From the NCBI GenBank assembly GCA_016703605.1, contig JADJBU010000026.1, positions 558,001-622,000 on the forward strand: a stretch of DNA of 64,000 bases, read 5' to 3'. Shown here one piece after another: positions 1 through 9,939 of the stretch. Source of the DNA: Candidatus Villigracilis adiacens. Its GTDB lineage: Bacteria; Chloroflexota; Anaerolineae; Anaerolineales; Villigracilaceae. Every line of letters starts with the position of its first letter. The stretch's first letter is position 1. The notes beneath the pieces were generated by a model. The model did no database searches, was not told the origin of the DNA, and worked only from the letters and a program-made list of their open reading frames with translations. The position numbers were made by a program, and so were the translations under genes.

Positions 1-2
1 AT

Positions 3-755
3 GTCAGCCGTTTCAAGGACCTCGACCGCATCAAGAATGAATTCATCGCCACGGCTTCGCACGACCTGAAAAATCCGCTTACGTCCATTGGCGGGTTTGC
101 CCAATTGCTCGCCCACTCCGGTTCGCTGGACGAAAACCAGCATGAGTTCGTGGAGCGCATTTTGCATTCGGTCAAAACCATGAGCGAGCTGGTGCAAAAC
201 ATGATGTCACTCGCGCAGATCGACCTGCAAGCCGAAAAAAAATACGAAGCCGTTGACTTAAAACCCCTGCTCGAAGAAGTTGCCTCGGAATTTGCCCCGC
301 AGGCAGAGGGCAAAAAACAGGCGTTGGACTGCAAGGGGTTCGATCACCCAGTCCGCGTGCAGGGCGACCCGCTGCAATTGCGGCAGGTCTTCCGCAACCT
401 GCTCGGCAATGCGGTCAAGTACACGTCCCAGGGCGGAAGCATCCAATTCACCGCCCGCGAAGAGCCGGACGGCGCATCCATCCAAATCAGCGACAATGGG
501 TACGGCATCCCGGCTGCGGACCTGCCCTTTATTTTCGATCGTTTTTATCGGGTCCGCACCGGGAAGTCTGGCGAAGTGGACGGCAACGGGCTGGGTCTTG
601 CCATCGTCAAGTCCATCGTGGAAGGGCATGGCGGGCGGGTCAACGTGGAAAGCGAAGAGGGCAGAGGTTCGCGTTTCACCGTTAATTTGCCGTCCAGCCT
701 TGATCTCGAGACAAGTCGGATAAAACCATTGGCGCAAACAAGGAGATTTGTATGA
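3..755 (+). CDS. Sensor histidine kinase, C-terminal part (5' end outside window)
   Basis: The frame is open from base 3, so the gene begins before the window. The visible part starts with a HisKA H-box (ASHDLKNPLTSI), whose phospho-accepting histidine codon lies at 60-62. An HATPase_c domain follows, with an N-box (NLLGNAVKYT), a G1 box (DNGYGIP) and a G2 box (GNGLGLAIVKSIVEGHGG). It is therefore a catalytically complete kinase core whose sensor domain is unseen. Its TGA overlaps the ATG of the next gene (ATGA at 752-755), so it belongs to the same operon as the large sensors and is translationally coupled to them. The partner receiver is not certain; the two receivers at 14.5-16.5 kb are candidates. 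Confidence 0.93.
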   Translation, partial: VSRFKDLDRIKNEFIATASHDLKNPLTSIGGFAQLLAHSGSLDENQHEFVERILHSVKTMSELVQNMMSLAQIDLQAEKKYEAVDLKPLLEEVASEFAPQAEGKKQALDCKGFDHPVRVQGDPLQLRQVFRNLLGNAVKYTSQGGSIQFTAREEPDGASIQISDNGYGIPAADLPFIFDRFYRVRTGKSGEVDGNGLGLAIVKSIVEGHGGRVNVESEEGRGSRFTVNLPSSLDLETSRIKPLAQTRRFV

Positions 756-3736
756 AGAATCGCTTTTTATCGATTCAACTTCCCGAAGATCGCCCCGTCG
801 AACAACGCAACGCCCTGCGCATTGCGCTGTTCGGTTTTCTCGCTTCAACCATTTCCGCCTCATTTTATCTATACCTCGGCATACGCTCCGGGGATTGGCA
901 GCTTTACGCCTGGGGCGCGGATATTTTTGCGCTGGCGGCGGCGGTCGCTGTTGGCGGCGCGCTAATCCGGCGCGGACGAATATCCACCGGCATGTGGTTG
1001 ATCATTTGGGCGGCGGTGATCTCCTTCGTCGGAACCGTGCTGCTAATCGAAGGCACGGGACTGGTCATTGGGGTGGGGCTGGGCGTTCTCGTGGCTGTTA
1101 TCGCCGGGCAAACGCTGTCTTCAGACTCGGCGGCGCGCGCGGTGAGAATCGGCGTCACAGGCGCCATCGCCTCGATCCTGCTGGACCAGTTCCTGCCGCC
1201 CTACCGCCTGCCCCAGCCCGAAGCCACACGCACCTTCCTGCCGGGCATCATTGCCGCCGTCATCTTGATTCTCGGGTACGTTATCCTGCGCCAGTTCCGC
1301 GACTATTCCCTGCGCACAAAACTGCTGATCAGCATGTCAGTCATTACCGCCCTTTCGCTCGGCGCCTACGGATTTTTCACCTCCCGCCGCTCTGCTCAAT
1401 CGCAGGCTTTCCTTTCGGATGAATTGCAAGCCACTGTGCAAGAACAAGCCGAACAGGAATTGACCAGCGCCGCCGCGCGCGAGGCTGATGTTGCGGAAGA
1501 CCTTCTCGCACAAATCCCGCGTTCGCTTCAGCAGCTTGCTGATTATCGGGCCGCGCTGTACGGCCAGTCCGAAATGCTTGGCGCGGGGCAATATTGGAGC
1601 AGCGATTCCCTCGCCCAATTTGAGGGGGGACAATATGGCAACTCGACCTCCGACATTGCATCGGCATTCCTGCCCGCTGGCATTCCCCTGACTGAATCGT
1701 CGAAAGCGGAATTCAACCTTTCCGCCTACCTGGATTTCGTCGCGCCCTCCTTTTTGGACGCCCACCCAAATGTTGTCGCGGTATATTACATGCTGCGGGA
1801 AGGCGGGATTACTTATTACCCCAATATTGACTTTGTCAACGTGGTGCCGCCCGATTTCGACCCGCGTCAGGGTCTTTACTACACTGTCGCCACACCGGAA
1901 AACAACCCGGAACGCAAGCCGGTCTGGACGCCTCCCTACGAAGACCCGGCCGGGATGGGAATGCTTGTGACCAGCGCCATCCCGGTCTATGACCAGCGTG
2001 GCAACTTCCGCGGCGTAATAAGCGCGGACATTCAACTAACGCGCGTTACCGAACAGGTGGCAAACATCCAGGCGGGGGAATCCGGCTTCGCCTTTCTGGT
2101 CGATTCGGCCGGGCGCGTCATCGCCATGACCGATGCCGGGTACGCCTTCTTCGATCTCGAACCGGAAATTGTGCCGGTGGATGAGATTCCGAAGCAGACT
2201 GTGCTGGGATTGGGTTCCGCTGAGTTGCAGGACATCACGCAAAAGATGACACAGGGCGGGGACGGGCTGGCAAGGGTCACCGTTGAAGACGTTGAATATT
2301 ATCTGGCATACGCGCCTCTCGAAAGCGTCGGTTACAGCATCGGACTGGTTGCGCCGGTTGCCGAATTAGAGGCCAAGTATCTCGCTGCAAACGAACGAGT
2401 CGAGGCGGAGAACAAAAACACAGAGCAACTGACCACGCTGATTCTGATCGGCGTGCTGCTGGGGGCTGCGCTTCTCAGCCAGTTCATCAGTCAGGCGCTC
2501 TCGAGTCCCCTGCTGCAATTACGCGCCGCCGCCGACCAGGTCACACAGGGAAACCTGAACGCGCGCGCGCCAATCACTTCGAAGGACGAAATCGGCGCGC
2601 TGGGCGAGACCTTCAACATCATGACCGCTCAATTAAGCGAACTGATCGGCAGCCTCGAACAGCGCGTGGCGGAACGCACCCGGGCGCTCTCCACGGTGGC
2701 GGAAGTCGGCACCTCCGCTTCCACGATTTTGGAAACTGACAAACTTTTGCAGGAAGTGGTGGACCTCACGAAAGAACGCTTCGGCTTCTACCATGCCCAC
2801 ATTTACCTGCTCGACGGAACCGGCGACCACCTTGTGCTGGCGGCAGGCGCGGGTGAACCGGGGCTCAAGATGGTGGCTGAGGGACGTTCCATCCCGCTCG
2901 ACAGCGAACAATCGCTGGTGGCGCGCGCCGCCCGCGAGCAAAAAGGCGTTACCGTCAATGATGTGACTCGGGCATCCGACTTTTTGCCCAACCCCTACCT
3001 GCCCGATACCCGCTCCGAACTGGCGGCGCCGATGGTCGTTGGCGACCAGGTCGTTGGCGTGTTCGACGTTCAATCCGACCTGGTCGGGCGCTTCACCAAC
3101 GCCGACGTTGATATCCAAACCACGCTGGCATCGCAAATTGCGGTCGCGATCCAGAACGCGCGTCAGTACGAACTGGCAAACAGATTCCAGCAGCAGTACA
3201 CCCTGGCGCTGGAGGGTTCCAACGACGGCATCTGGGACTGGGATATTGCCAACAATTCCATTTTCTATTCCGCCCGCTGGAAGGCCATGCTTGGGTATGA
3301 AGAATATGAACTTACCCGCGGTTTCGTCGAATGGGAGGAACGCATCCACCCGGAAGACCGCGACTACGCCGTCAAAGCGCTCGATGACTACCTGGAAGGA
3401 CGCGCGCCTGAATACGACGTCCGGATTCGCCTGCGCCACAAAGACGGGACCTGGCGCTGGATCCGCGACCGGGGCAAAGCCTTGCGCCGCCCGGACGGAA
3501 CCGCCTACCGCATGGCAGGCTCGCATTCCGACATCACCGAGGCGGTCCTTCAACAGGAATTGGCGACCCAGCGCGCCCGCCAGCAGGAGGCGCTGAACCG
3601 GATCACGCAGAATATCCAAAGCGCGTCCACCGTGGAAGCGGCATTGCAGGTCGCCGCCCGCGAACTTGGTCATGCGCTGGGAAGCAAGCCCACGCTCGTG
3701 GAGATCGAGCCGGGCGTCATGGACAAGGCAGCATAG
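752..3736 (+). CDS. Kinase-less membrane sensor: TM region, dCache, HAMP, GAF, PAS
   Basis: A 994-residue protein. Several membrane segments occupy about residues 20-210, followed by a long extracytoplasmic dCache-like region (about 220-545), a TM helix (about 560-582), HAMP (about 585-640), GAF (about 665-800), a PAS fold with a PAC-type end (about 815-940) and a short C-terminal tail. No HisKA, HATPase, GGDEF, EAL or methyl-accepting signalling domain is visible, so the protein can sense but has no recognisable output. The GAF domain is closely similar to that of the gene at 3948, implying duplication. The last ~45 residues (VEAALQVAARELGHALG) recur at the ends of three other proteins in the operon. 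The start overlaps the preceding kinase stop. Confidence 0.9.
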   Translation: MKNRFLSIQLPEDRPVEQRNALRIALFGFLASTISASFYLYLGIRSGDWQLYAWGADIFALAAAVAVGGALIRRGRISTGMWLIIWAAVISFVGTVLLIEGTGLVIGVGLGVLVAVIAGQTLSSDSAARAVRIGVTGAIASILLDQFLPPYRLPQPEATRTFLPGIIAAVILILGYVILRQFRDYSLRTKLLISMSVITALSLGAYGFFTSRRSAQSQAFLSDELQATVQEQAEQELTSAAAREADVAEDLLAQIPRSLQQLADYRAALYGQSEMLGAGQYWSSDSLAQFEGGQYGNSTSDIASAFLPAGIPLTESSKAEFNLSAYLDFVAPSFLDAHPNVVAVYYMLREGGITYYPNIDFVNVVPPDFDPRQGLYYTVATPENNPERKPVWTPPYEDPAGMGMLVTSAIPVYDQRGNFRGVISADIQLTRVTEQVANIQAGESGFAFLVDSAGRVIAMTDAGYAFFDLEPEIVPVDEIPKQTVLGLGSAELQDITQKMTQGGDGLARVTVEDVEYYLAYAPLESVGYSIGLVAPVAELEAKYLAANERVEAENKNTEQLTTLILIGVLLGAALLSQFISQALSSPLLQLRAAADQVTQGNLNARAPITSKDEIGALGETFNIMTAQLSELIGSLEQRVAERTRALSTVAEVGTSASTILETDKLLQEVVDLTKERFGFYHAHIYLLDGTGDHLVLAAGAGEPGLKMVAEGRSIPLDSEQSLVARAAREQKGVTVNDVTRASDFLPNPYLPDTRSELAAPMVVGDQVVGVFDVQSDLVGRFTNADVDIQTTLASQIAVAIQNARQYELANRFQQQYTLALEGSNDGIWDWDIANNSIFYSARWKAMLGYEEYELTRGFVEWEERIHPEDRDYAVKALDDYLEGRAPEYDVRIRLRHKDGTWRWIRDRGKALRRPDGTAYRMAGSHSDITEAVLQQELATQRARQQEALNRITQNIQSASTVEAALQVAARELGHALGSKPTLVEIEPGVMDKAA

Positions 3737-3745
3737 GAGAAAACC

Positions 3746-3946
3746 GTGTCAAATTCCATCCGACGTTTATTCTCCGCGCCCGTATTCGAGGACGAAAACG
3801 AGAACCATGATTCCTTCCTGTCGAATTTCATTACATTCGCCTACTTCATGGTGACCCTGCTTATTGTCGCATTCGCAGGAAGCGCCGATGCCCCCCAAAC
3901 AGCCAGCCGCCAGCGCTGCCGCGCGCGCCTTTCAAAGGAACTGTGA
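3746..3946 (+). pseudogene. 66-residue remnant of a membrane sensor N-terminus
   Basis: A GTG-initiated frame with an AGGAGA ribosome site at 3735-3740. It starts with RRLFSAPVFEDEN and a hydrophobic stretch, resembling the N-terminal entry of large Chloroflexota membrane sensors (family knowledge, not searched here). After about 45 residues it becomes low-quality Arg/Ala/Gln-rich sequence and stops one base before the next ATG. I read it as the stub left after deletion of most of a sensor gene. It could instead be a genuine single-TM small protein, since it has a ribosome site and is nearly coupled to the next gene. Confidence 0.5.
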
Positions 3947-3947
3947 T

Positions 3948-6371
3948 ATGGATAAACAAAATTCCCAACAATCCATTCAGGATGAATCCATCAACGTCCA
4001 GCGCGCCTTCTGGGTCGCGATCATCTTCACCGTATTTGCCCTAAGCTCGCTCGGACTCCTGGTGTACACATCCTTCGCCACCCCCGCGTGGCAGGTGTAT
4101 GTTGTGACTGTGGTCACTGCCCTTGCCACAGGTCTGGACATTGCCAGCGTCGTGATGATTCGGCGCGGGCGGGCGGAACTTGGGTTGAAAACGCTCTACT
4201 GGTCCACGATGTTTGCCATCGCGCCAAACGCTCTCTTTACCGCCGGCGCCGGTCTCATCCTGGCATTTTCAGCCTTATGGATCGGATACATAAACGTTTT
4301 TTATTTACAGCCGCGTTCGTGGCGCAGGCGGTACCAATATGGACCGCTTGTAATCGCCCTGGTTATCGCCGCCGTCGAATTTTGGAATCCGTCTTTCCGC
4401 TTTTCCTTCTTCTCGACCCCCTTCTTCGGACCGTACGCGATCATCTTTCTGGTTGTCAGCATCCTCGTCCTGGGTTTGTATCAAGCCCGGCGGGAAATCG
4501 CTTCCAGCATCCGTTTGAAGATCATTGTCTGGACGGGCGCGATCGTGGTTGTGCTTTCCGCGATCCTGGTAGCCTATTCTGTGGTCGCTTTCCGCCAATC
4601 CTCCATCGCATCCGCTGAGGCGGAAGCGCTTGCCATCGCCGAATCGCAAGCCCGCCAAATCCAGACCGACGCGGAAATCCCGCTCAGTATGGCGCGCTCC
4701 CTGGCGCAGGCATTGACGGCAGTGAAAGACCCGGCGGGCGGCGCTTCATTGAGCCGGGAGCAGGTCAATGCAATGTTGAGGCAGGTTCTGGTCGAAAACC
4801 CATCCTTCCTCGGCACCTATACGCTTTGGGAACCCAACGCCTTCGACAACCTGGATTCGACTTTTAAAAATACGCCGGCGCACGATGCAAGCGGGCGTTT
4901 CATCCCCTACTGGGTGCGCGCCGATGATGGCAGCGTCAGCGTGATCCCGCTCGAACAGTATGAAACCCCGGGGATCGGAGACTGGTATATCCTGCCGCGC
5001 CAGTCCGAACAGGAAATGACGTTTGCCCCGCTCATCTATCCCATCGGCGGCGTGGATGTTGTGATGGCTTCCTTTATCGTGCCGGTCACATTCGACGACC
5101 AGTTCTATGGCATCGCCGGCATAGATGCGCCCATCGCATTCGTGCAGGAAATTGTGGATGGCATCAATCTGTACGATGGTTCTGCCGACGCAGTCCTGCT
5201 GACCACTAGCGGGACGCTGATTGGCGTGCGCAACCGACCCGAACTTGTCAACCAATCTGCCGCAACAATTTACCCTGATTTCGCCGAACTCCAACAACGG
5301 ATCGAAACCGGGGAAGCCTTTCTCGATACCAGCCCCGATGGCGAGACCTTAAGGGTGTTTGTGCCGGTGGAACTGGGACAAAGCGGTTCTCACTGGACCT
5401 TTAGCCTGCTCATCCCCTACTCAAAGATCGCCGCACCCGCCGCCGCCGCCGCGCTGCAACAGTCCTTTATCGGCATCATCCTGTTGTTGCTGTCCCTGGT
5501 TCTGCTATGGTTCCTCACCGGTCAGATCGCATCCCCGATCCGCGCGCTGACCAATGCCGCAAACACCATCTCCCGCGGAGATTTTAACGTCACCGCCAAC
5601 GTGCGCACCGCCGACGAAACAGGCTTGCTTGCCGACGCCTTTAACGCCATGACATCCCAACTGCGCGATGCGCTTGCCACACTGGAACAACGCGTCGTTG
5701 ACCGCACCCGCGACCTGGAAATCGTGGCTGAAGTGGGCGCTGCCACCGCCGCCATTCTGGAGACGAGCCGCCTCCTGCAGGAAGTGGTGGACTTGACCAA
5801 GGAACGCTTCGCCCTGTACCACTCGCACGTTTACCTGCTCGATGAAGAAGGCAAAAACCTTGTGCTAGCCGCAGGCGCGGGCGAACCGGGGCGCATCATG
5901 GCGGCTGAGAAACGCTCCATCCCGCTCGACCGCGAACAATCGCTGGTGGCGCGCGCCGCCCGCGAACGAAAAGGCGTCACCGTCAACGACGTGACCCAGA
6001 CCCCGGACTTCCTGCCCAACCCCCTGCTGCCCGAAACGCGTTCCGAACTGGCTGTGCCGATGATCTTCGGCGGAAACGTGATCGGCGTCTTCGACGTGCA
6101 ATCCGACCAGGTTGGGCGCTTCACCGACGCAGACGTGAACATCCAGACCGCCCTGGCGGCGCAACTGGCAACCTCCGTCCAAAACGCCCGCTCATTCGAG
6201 CAAGCCAGGGCGCAGGCAGAGTTGGAAACCATGGTAAACACCATTGCGCAAAGAATTCAGCGCGCCGCCACCGTGGAAGAAACCCTGCAAACCGCCGCCC
6301 GTGAACTCGGTCTCGCGTTGGGCGCGCCGCGGGTAAAAGCCAAACTGGGCATTGAGCCCGTCGAAAGATAG
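3948..6371 (+). CDS. Kinase-less membrane sensor: TM region, dCache, HAMP, GAF
   Basis: An 807-residue protein from the ATG at 3948. That start is preferred over the in-frame ATG at 3864 because AAAGGAA lies at the right distance and the upstream residues overlap another reading frame. Order: hydrophobic helices (about 20-210), an extracytoplasmic dCache-like domain (about 225-520), TM helix (about 530-550), HAMP, GAF (about 630-765) and the operon's conserved tail (VEETLQTAARELGLALGAP). No kinase or cyclase domain follows. It is a paralogue of the 752-3736 protein without the PAS domain. A 97-bp gap separates it from the next gene, the widest gap in the operon. Confidence 0.9.
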   Translation: MDKQNSQQSIQDESINVQRAFWVAIIFTVFALSSLGLLVYTSFATPAWQVYVVTVVTALATGLDIASVVMIRRGRAELGLKTLYWSTMFAIAPNALFTAGAGLILAFSALWIGYINVFYLQPRSWRRRYQYGPLVIALVIAAVEFWNPSFRFSFFSTPFFGPYAIIFLVVSILVLGLYQARREIASSIRLKIIVWTGAIVVVLSAILVAYSVVAFRQSSIASAEAEALAIAESQARQIQTDAEIPLSMARSLAQALTAVKDPAGGASLSREQVNAMLRQVLVENPSFLGTYTLWEPNAFDNLDSTFKNTPAHDASGRFIPYWVRADDGSVSVIPLEQYETPGIGDWYILPRQSEQEMTFAPLIYPIGGVDVVMASFIVPVTFDDQFYGIAGIDAPIAFVQEIVDGINLYDGSADAVLLTTSGTLIGVRNRPELVNQSAATIYPDFAELQQRIETGEAFLDTSPDGETLRVFVPVELGQSGSHWTFSLLIPYSKIAAPAAAAALQQSFIGIILLLLSLVLLWFLTGQIASPIRALTNAANTISRGDFNVTANVRTADETGLLADAFNAMTSQLRDALATLEQRVVDRTRDLEIVAEVGAATAAILETSRLLQEVVDLTKERFALYHSHVYLLDEEGKNLVLAAGAGEPGRIMAAEKRSIPLDREQSLVARAARERKGVTVNDVTQTPDFLPNPLLPETRSELAVPMIFGGNVIGVFDVQSDQVGRFTDADVNIQTALAAQLATSVQNARSFEQARAQAELETMVNTIAQRIQRAATVEETLQTAARELGLALGAPRVKAKLGIEPVER

Positions 6372-6468
6372 ATCATCATTTATGCGTAAATCCGCCGCGC
6401 CTGTCGCGGCCTCGAAGGGTATCCATTTGCCTTCACCCAAATCACACCGTTGCCAAAGGTAAAAAAAG

Positions 6469-7722
6469 ATGTCTGACATGAAAAACTCTCAAAAACTGTC
6501 CTACCTGTTGCGCCTGCTTTGGAATAATCCGATCTTCGGTGATTCCTACCCGCCGGTCGTCTATGAAAGTTCCACTCTCCTCCAAATCAAAACCATCCAT
6601 GCCGATTTTGTCACAAAGTTTCGGAAGATACTGGCGGAGGGAATGCCGCACGCATCGCTGCTGGAATTGGATGAAACCATGAACCAGATTGCGCCAAAAT
6701 CCGTCGCATTCTGCGCCGCCATCGCCGCAGGCGAGATTCAGGATACAGACCGGCTCTGCAATGCGGCGGTAGCCATCGCCATTTCATATTGGGCAGACCA
6801 AACCATGGACCGGGGGGACGAAGCCATGCTGGCGGCGGTTCGTCACATCAACAACGAGATTCAGAAAGGCGAGCCCTGTACGCAGCCGGTTTCCAGGCAG
6901 ATATCCTCCTATCTTTCAGCGCTGCGCCAGATTAAACGCCTGGCAGGGGAGATAAACGATCACCCCGAAGACCTGCCTTACATGCTGCGCGCCATTTGCG
7001 TGGACGTGCTGTCCAATCAGGCGCATGTAAGAGACTTAAGCCGCCAGTACCTCATTACCGGAGGCGTTTCCAAGTACTGGGACAATCATACGGAAGAGAT
7101 TGTGCGTACGGTTATCGCCAATTCCGGCTTGATGAGCGCAGTGACAGCCGTATATATCATCTACCGATATTACCAGCCGGACATTCCTTCGCTGGCAGAT
7201 ATTTACCAGCATCCTGAACTTTCGAGGCTGATCGCCGGTCCTTTCAACGGCGCTGTCCGCATCTTCGACGACCTGGGCGACCGCCAGATTGACCTGGGAC
7301 AGAACCCCCAATGGGGCATATTCAACATCAATCTATTTAACCAGCCGAACGCAGAACTGCTGGAAGGTTTTATCAGGTCTTCAGGGATCGAAGACGCCGC
7401 GCAGCGCGACGCCCTCATGGAATCCTTCATGCGCGCCGACGCGCCGGGCCGGATGCACGTCACGAAGACCTACATACATCTTTTACGTGAAAAATTCGAG
7501 TCCCTGCCCGAAGGTCTATTGCAAAAGTATGCAGTTTTTTTGGACCTGTGCAAACGCACGCTGGAGGCAGGGCTGGTCAACTCGCTCGGCGACATTCTCC
7601 TTACGGAAGACAAGGGATTTCTTATGGGCGAATCGGAGATATTGGAATTGGTCACTCCCGGAATATCGGCGGACTTTTCAGCGAAACCCGCCGCCGGCAG
7701 CCAAGGAACAGGTGATTCATGA
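6469..7722 (+). CDS. Class I terpenoid-synthase-like protein
   Basis: A 417-residue soluble, all-helical-looking protein with an AAAGGT ribosome site. Two acidic motifs sit where class I isoprenoid synthases bind Mg2+: DQTMD (110-114, followed by RGD) on a helix after SYWA, and DDLGDRQID (267-275). The second fits the NSE/DTE pattern (N/D)Dxx(S/T)xxxE except for Asp in place of Ser/Thr and Asp in place of Glu. Their spacing of about 157 residues suits the fold. I infer a terpene or prenyl synthase-like enzyme, possibly with altered metal binding; the substrate is unknown. It lies inside the sensory operon and its TGA overlaps the next ATG, so the coupling is not accidental. An enzymatically dead structural relative is possible. 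Confidence 0.5.
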   Translation: MSDMKNSQKLSYLLRLLWNNPIFGDSYPPVVYESSTLLQIKTIHADFVTKFRKILAEGMPHASLLELDETMNQIAPKSVAFCAAIAAGEIQDTDRLCNAAVAIAISYWADQTMDRGDEAMLAAVRHINNEIQKGEPCTQPVSRQISSYLSALRQIKRLAGEINDHPEDLPYMLRAICVDVLSNQAHVRDLSRQYLITGGVSKYWDNHTEEIVRTVIANSGLMSAVTAVYIIYRYYQPDIPSLADIYQHPELSRLIAGPFNGAVRIFDDLGDRQIDLGQNPQWGIFNINLFNQPNAELLEGFIRSSGIEDAAQRDALMESFMRADAPGRMHVTKTYIHLLREKFESLPEGLLQKYAVFLDLCKRTLEAGLVNSLGDILLTEDKGFLMGESEILELVTPGISADFSAKPAAGSQGTGDS

Positions 7723-9926
7723 ATACAAATACAGTTCCCGTTTCGATGCCGGGCGCAATGCAGGTTCAAAACGCCCGCAATGCCAGCCGCATATTCATGG
7801 CGGCAAACGCAATTTCCGCCCTGGTATACGCGGCGCTTGCCCTGTTTGTAGGCGGCTGGCAACTATGGGGGTTGGTGGCGATCAGCCTCTTTCTAACGCT
7901 GGCGGGCTGGGCAGGCATCAGCTTAAGCAATCGCCAACGTCCCGCCTTCGCCATGAATGTCGTAATTATCGCCACCATCATCGGCGGGCTGGCGGGGTCT
8001 GCGCTGGTGGCGGATGTGGGCGTTTTGCTTGCAAGCGTGGTCGTGCTTGTCTCGCTCGTATTGGCGGCGCAGGCGTTGCCGCGCCAGACCCTCAACAGCG
8101 TGTTGAGCGTCAGCGGACTCGGCGCCCTTTTCATTATGGCAATCAACACGTTTGCCGAATCGATTCAGGCAAAGATCCCGGCTTTGCAAAGCACAGTCCC
8201 CTGGCTGGCGGCGTTTGCCATTCTCGCATTTGGATGGATCGTCGTCCGCGAATTTGCCCGATACCCAATTTCCACCAAATTGCTGGTAATCTTTCTGGTG
8301 GTGGTTCTGGCGGCAGTATCTTCGGTTACGATCACAGCCAACTGGCTGCTGCGCAACGCCACAGACATCCAGGCGGCGGATCGCACGATTACATTGATCA
8401 GCCTGATCGTTATTTTGGGCGCGGGCTTCATCTCCTCCCTCGCAGCGCATTATCTGACAAGCCCGATTCGAAACTTGACGGGCACCTCCGGCGAAATCGC
8501 CGCCGGGAACTTAAGCGCACGCGCCTCCATCGAGACCGACGATGAAATCGGCGACCTCGCCCGCACATTCAACGGCATGACCGCCCAACTTCAAGAGACC
8601 CTCAGCGGGCTGGAAACGCGCGTCGCCGAACGCACCCACGACCTCGAATTGGCGGTGGAAGTCGGGCGCGCAGTCTCGCAGGTCCGCGCCCTCGACGTCA
8701 TGCTGACCGACGCGGCGGAACTCATCCGCAAACAATTCGACCTGTACTATACGCAAATCTATCTTATCAACCCCGGAAAAACCCATTTGATCTTGCAATC
8801 CGGCACCGGACTGGTCGGCAGGGAATTATTGGGCCGCTCTCACCGCCTGCCGCTGGATACCGCTTCGATTAACGGACGGGCGGCTATCGAGAAAAATGCC
8901 GTCGCCGTCGCAAACACCCTCTCCAGTTCCACCTTCCGCCCCAACCCGCTCCTGCCCGAGACGCGCTCCGAAATATCGGCGCCGCTCCTCATCGGCGAAA
9001 CCGTAATCGGCGTCCTGGACTTGCAGAGCGACAAGCCCGGGGCATTGAGCCGCGACCTGCTGCCAGCCGTCGAAACGCTGGCGGGGCAGCTGGCAATCGC
9101 CATCCAAAATGCCAGGCTGCTCGAGGAAACAGAGCGCGCCCGCGCCGAAGTGGAAGCGCAAGCCCGCCGCCTGACCCGCGCCAATTGGTCCGAGTATCTC
9201 GACGCCATTCACATGCCCGAAAAGACCGGCTTCGTTTTCGAAGGCGGCAAGGTCGCGCCGCAAACCGGGGAAGAGCCCGTTTCTGAAAATGCCCTGGTCG
9301 CGCCCATCACGGTCGTGGGAGAATCGCTCGGAAACCTGGTGGTTGAAGCGGAGGGCCAGCCCCTGCCAGCCCGCGCCCGGGACCTGCTCGACACAATCGC
9401 GCGGCAGGTGTCCCAGCAGATCGAATCCCTGCGCCTGCTGGAAACCGCCGAACGTTACCGCATCGAGGCGGAGGAAGCCTCCCGCCGCCTCACCCGCGAA
9501 GGCTGGAAGGATTATCTGCAAAATACGGGGCAGGCTTCCATACGGTACTATTACGACACCCAAAAAGTGACGCCCGAACCGCCAAAGCAACTGGAAAATG
9601 CCAAAGTCGTCCCAATCGAAGTCCGCGGCGAAAAACTTGGGTCGCTAGCCGTGCCGGGAGCGGAATCCCTCTCGGATCAGGACCGGGAACTGATCGAATC
9701 CACCGCCCGGAGCCTGAGCGAACACCTGGAAAGTTTGCGGCTCACCGAACAGACCCGCGAACGCGCCATGCGCGAGCAAGCCCTGCGCCAGATCACCAGC
9801 GCCGTGCGTTCCTCTGCCAACCCAGAAACCATTTTGCGCACCGCCGCCCGCGAACTGGGCGAACTGCTCGGAAAACGGGTCACCATCCAGACCAACCTTG
9901 CCGCCAAACAGGCATCCGAGTCTTAA
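7719..9926 (+). CDS. Kinase-less membrane sensor: TM bundle, HAMP, GAF, two minimal GAF-like units
   Basis: A 735-residue protein whose ATG overlaps the previous stop (ATGA). The N-terminus has about six hydrophobic helices (about 25-165), another pair (about 180-250), HAMP (about 250-305) and a GAF domain (about 325-475). Two tandem units of about 105 residues follow, starting LTRANWSEYLDAI (about 485) and LTREGWKDYLQ (about 591). Each has a G(F/Y)xF(E/Y)-type strand, a GE(S/K)LGxL strand and a closing IE(S)LRL helix. The conserved operon tail (ETILRTAARELGELLG) ends the protein. There is no dCache loop and no output domain. The signal sensed is unknown. Confidence 0.88.
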   Translation: MNTNTVPVSMPGAMQVQNARNASRIFMAANAISALVYAALALFVGGWQLWGLVAISLFLTLAGWAGISLSNRQRPAFAMNVVIIATIIGGLAGSALVADVGVLLASVVVLVSLVLAAQALPRQTLNSVLSVSGLGALFIMAINTFAESIQAKIPALQSTVPWLAAFAILAFGWIVVREFARYPISTKLLVIFLVVVLAAVSSVTITANWLLRNATDIQAADRTITLISLIVILGAGFISSLAAHYLTSPIRNLTGTSGEIAAGNLSARASIETDDEIGDLARTFNGMTAQLQETLSGLETRVAERTHDLELAVEVGRAVSQVRALDVMLTDAAELIRKQFDLYYTQIYLINPGKTHLILQSGTGLVGRELLGRSHRLPLDTASINGRAAIEKNAVAVANTLSSSTFRPNPLLPETRSEISAPLLIGETVIGVLDLQSDKPGALSRDLLPAVETLAGQLAIAIQNARLLEETERARAEVEAQARRLTRANWSEYLDAIHMPEKTGFVFEGGKVAPQTGEEPVSENALVAPITVVGESLGNLVVEAEGQPLPARARDLLDTIARQVSQQIESLRLLETAERYRIEAEEASRRLTREGWKDYLQNTGQASIRYYYDTQKVTPEPPKQLENAKVVPIEVRGEKLGSLAVPGAESLSDQDRELIESTARSLSEHLESLRLTEQTRERAMREQALRQITSAVRSSANPETILRTAARELGELLGKRVTIQTNLAAKQASES

Positions 9927-9939
9927 CCGGAGGTAAATC

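Noticed and set aside
2633..3673. 346-codon minus-strand frame
   Set aside because: Antisense to the GAF/PAS region of the first sensor; no domain or ribosome site.
4088..4618. 176-codon plus-strand frame within the second sensor
   Set aside because: Out-of-frame shadow of the sensor's membrane region.
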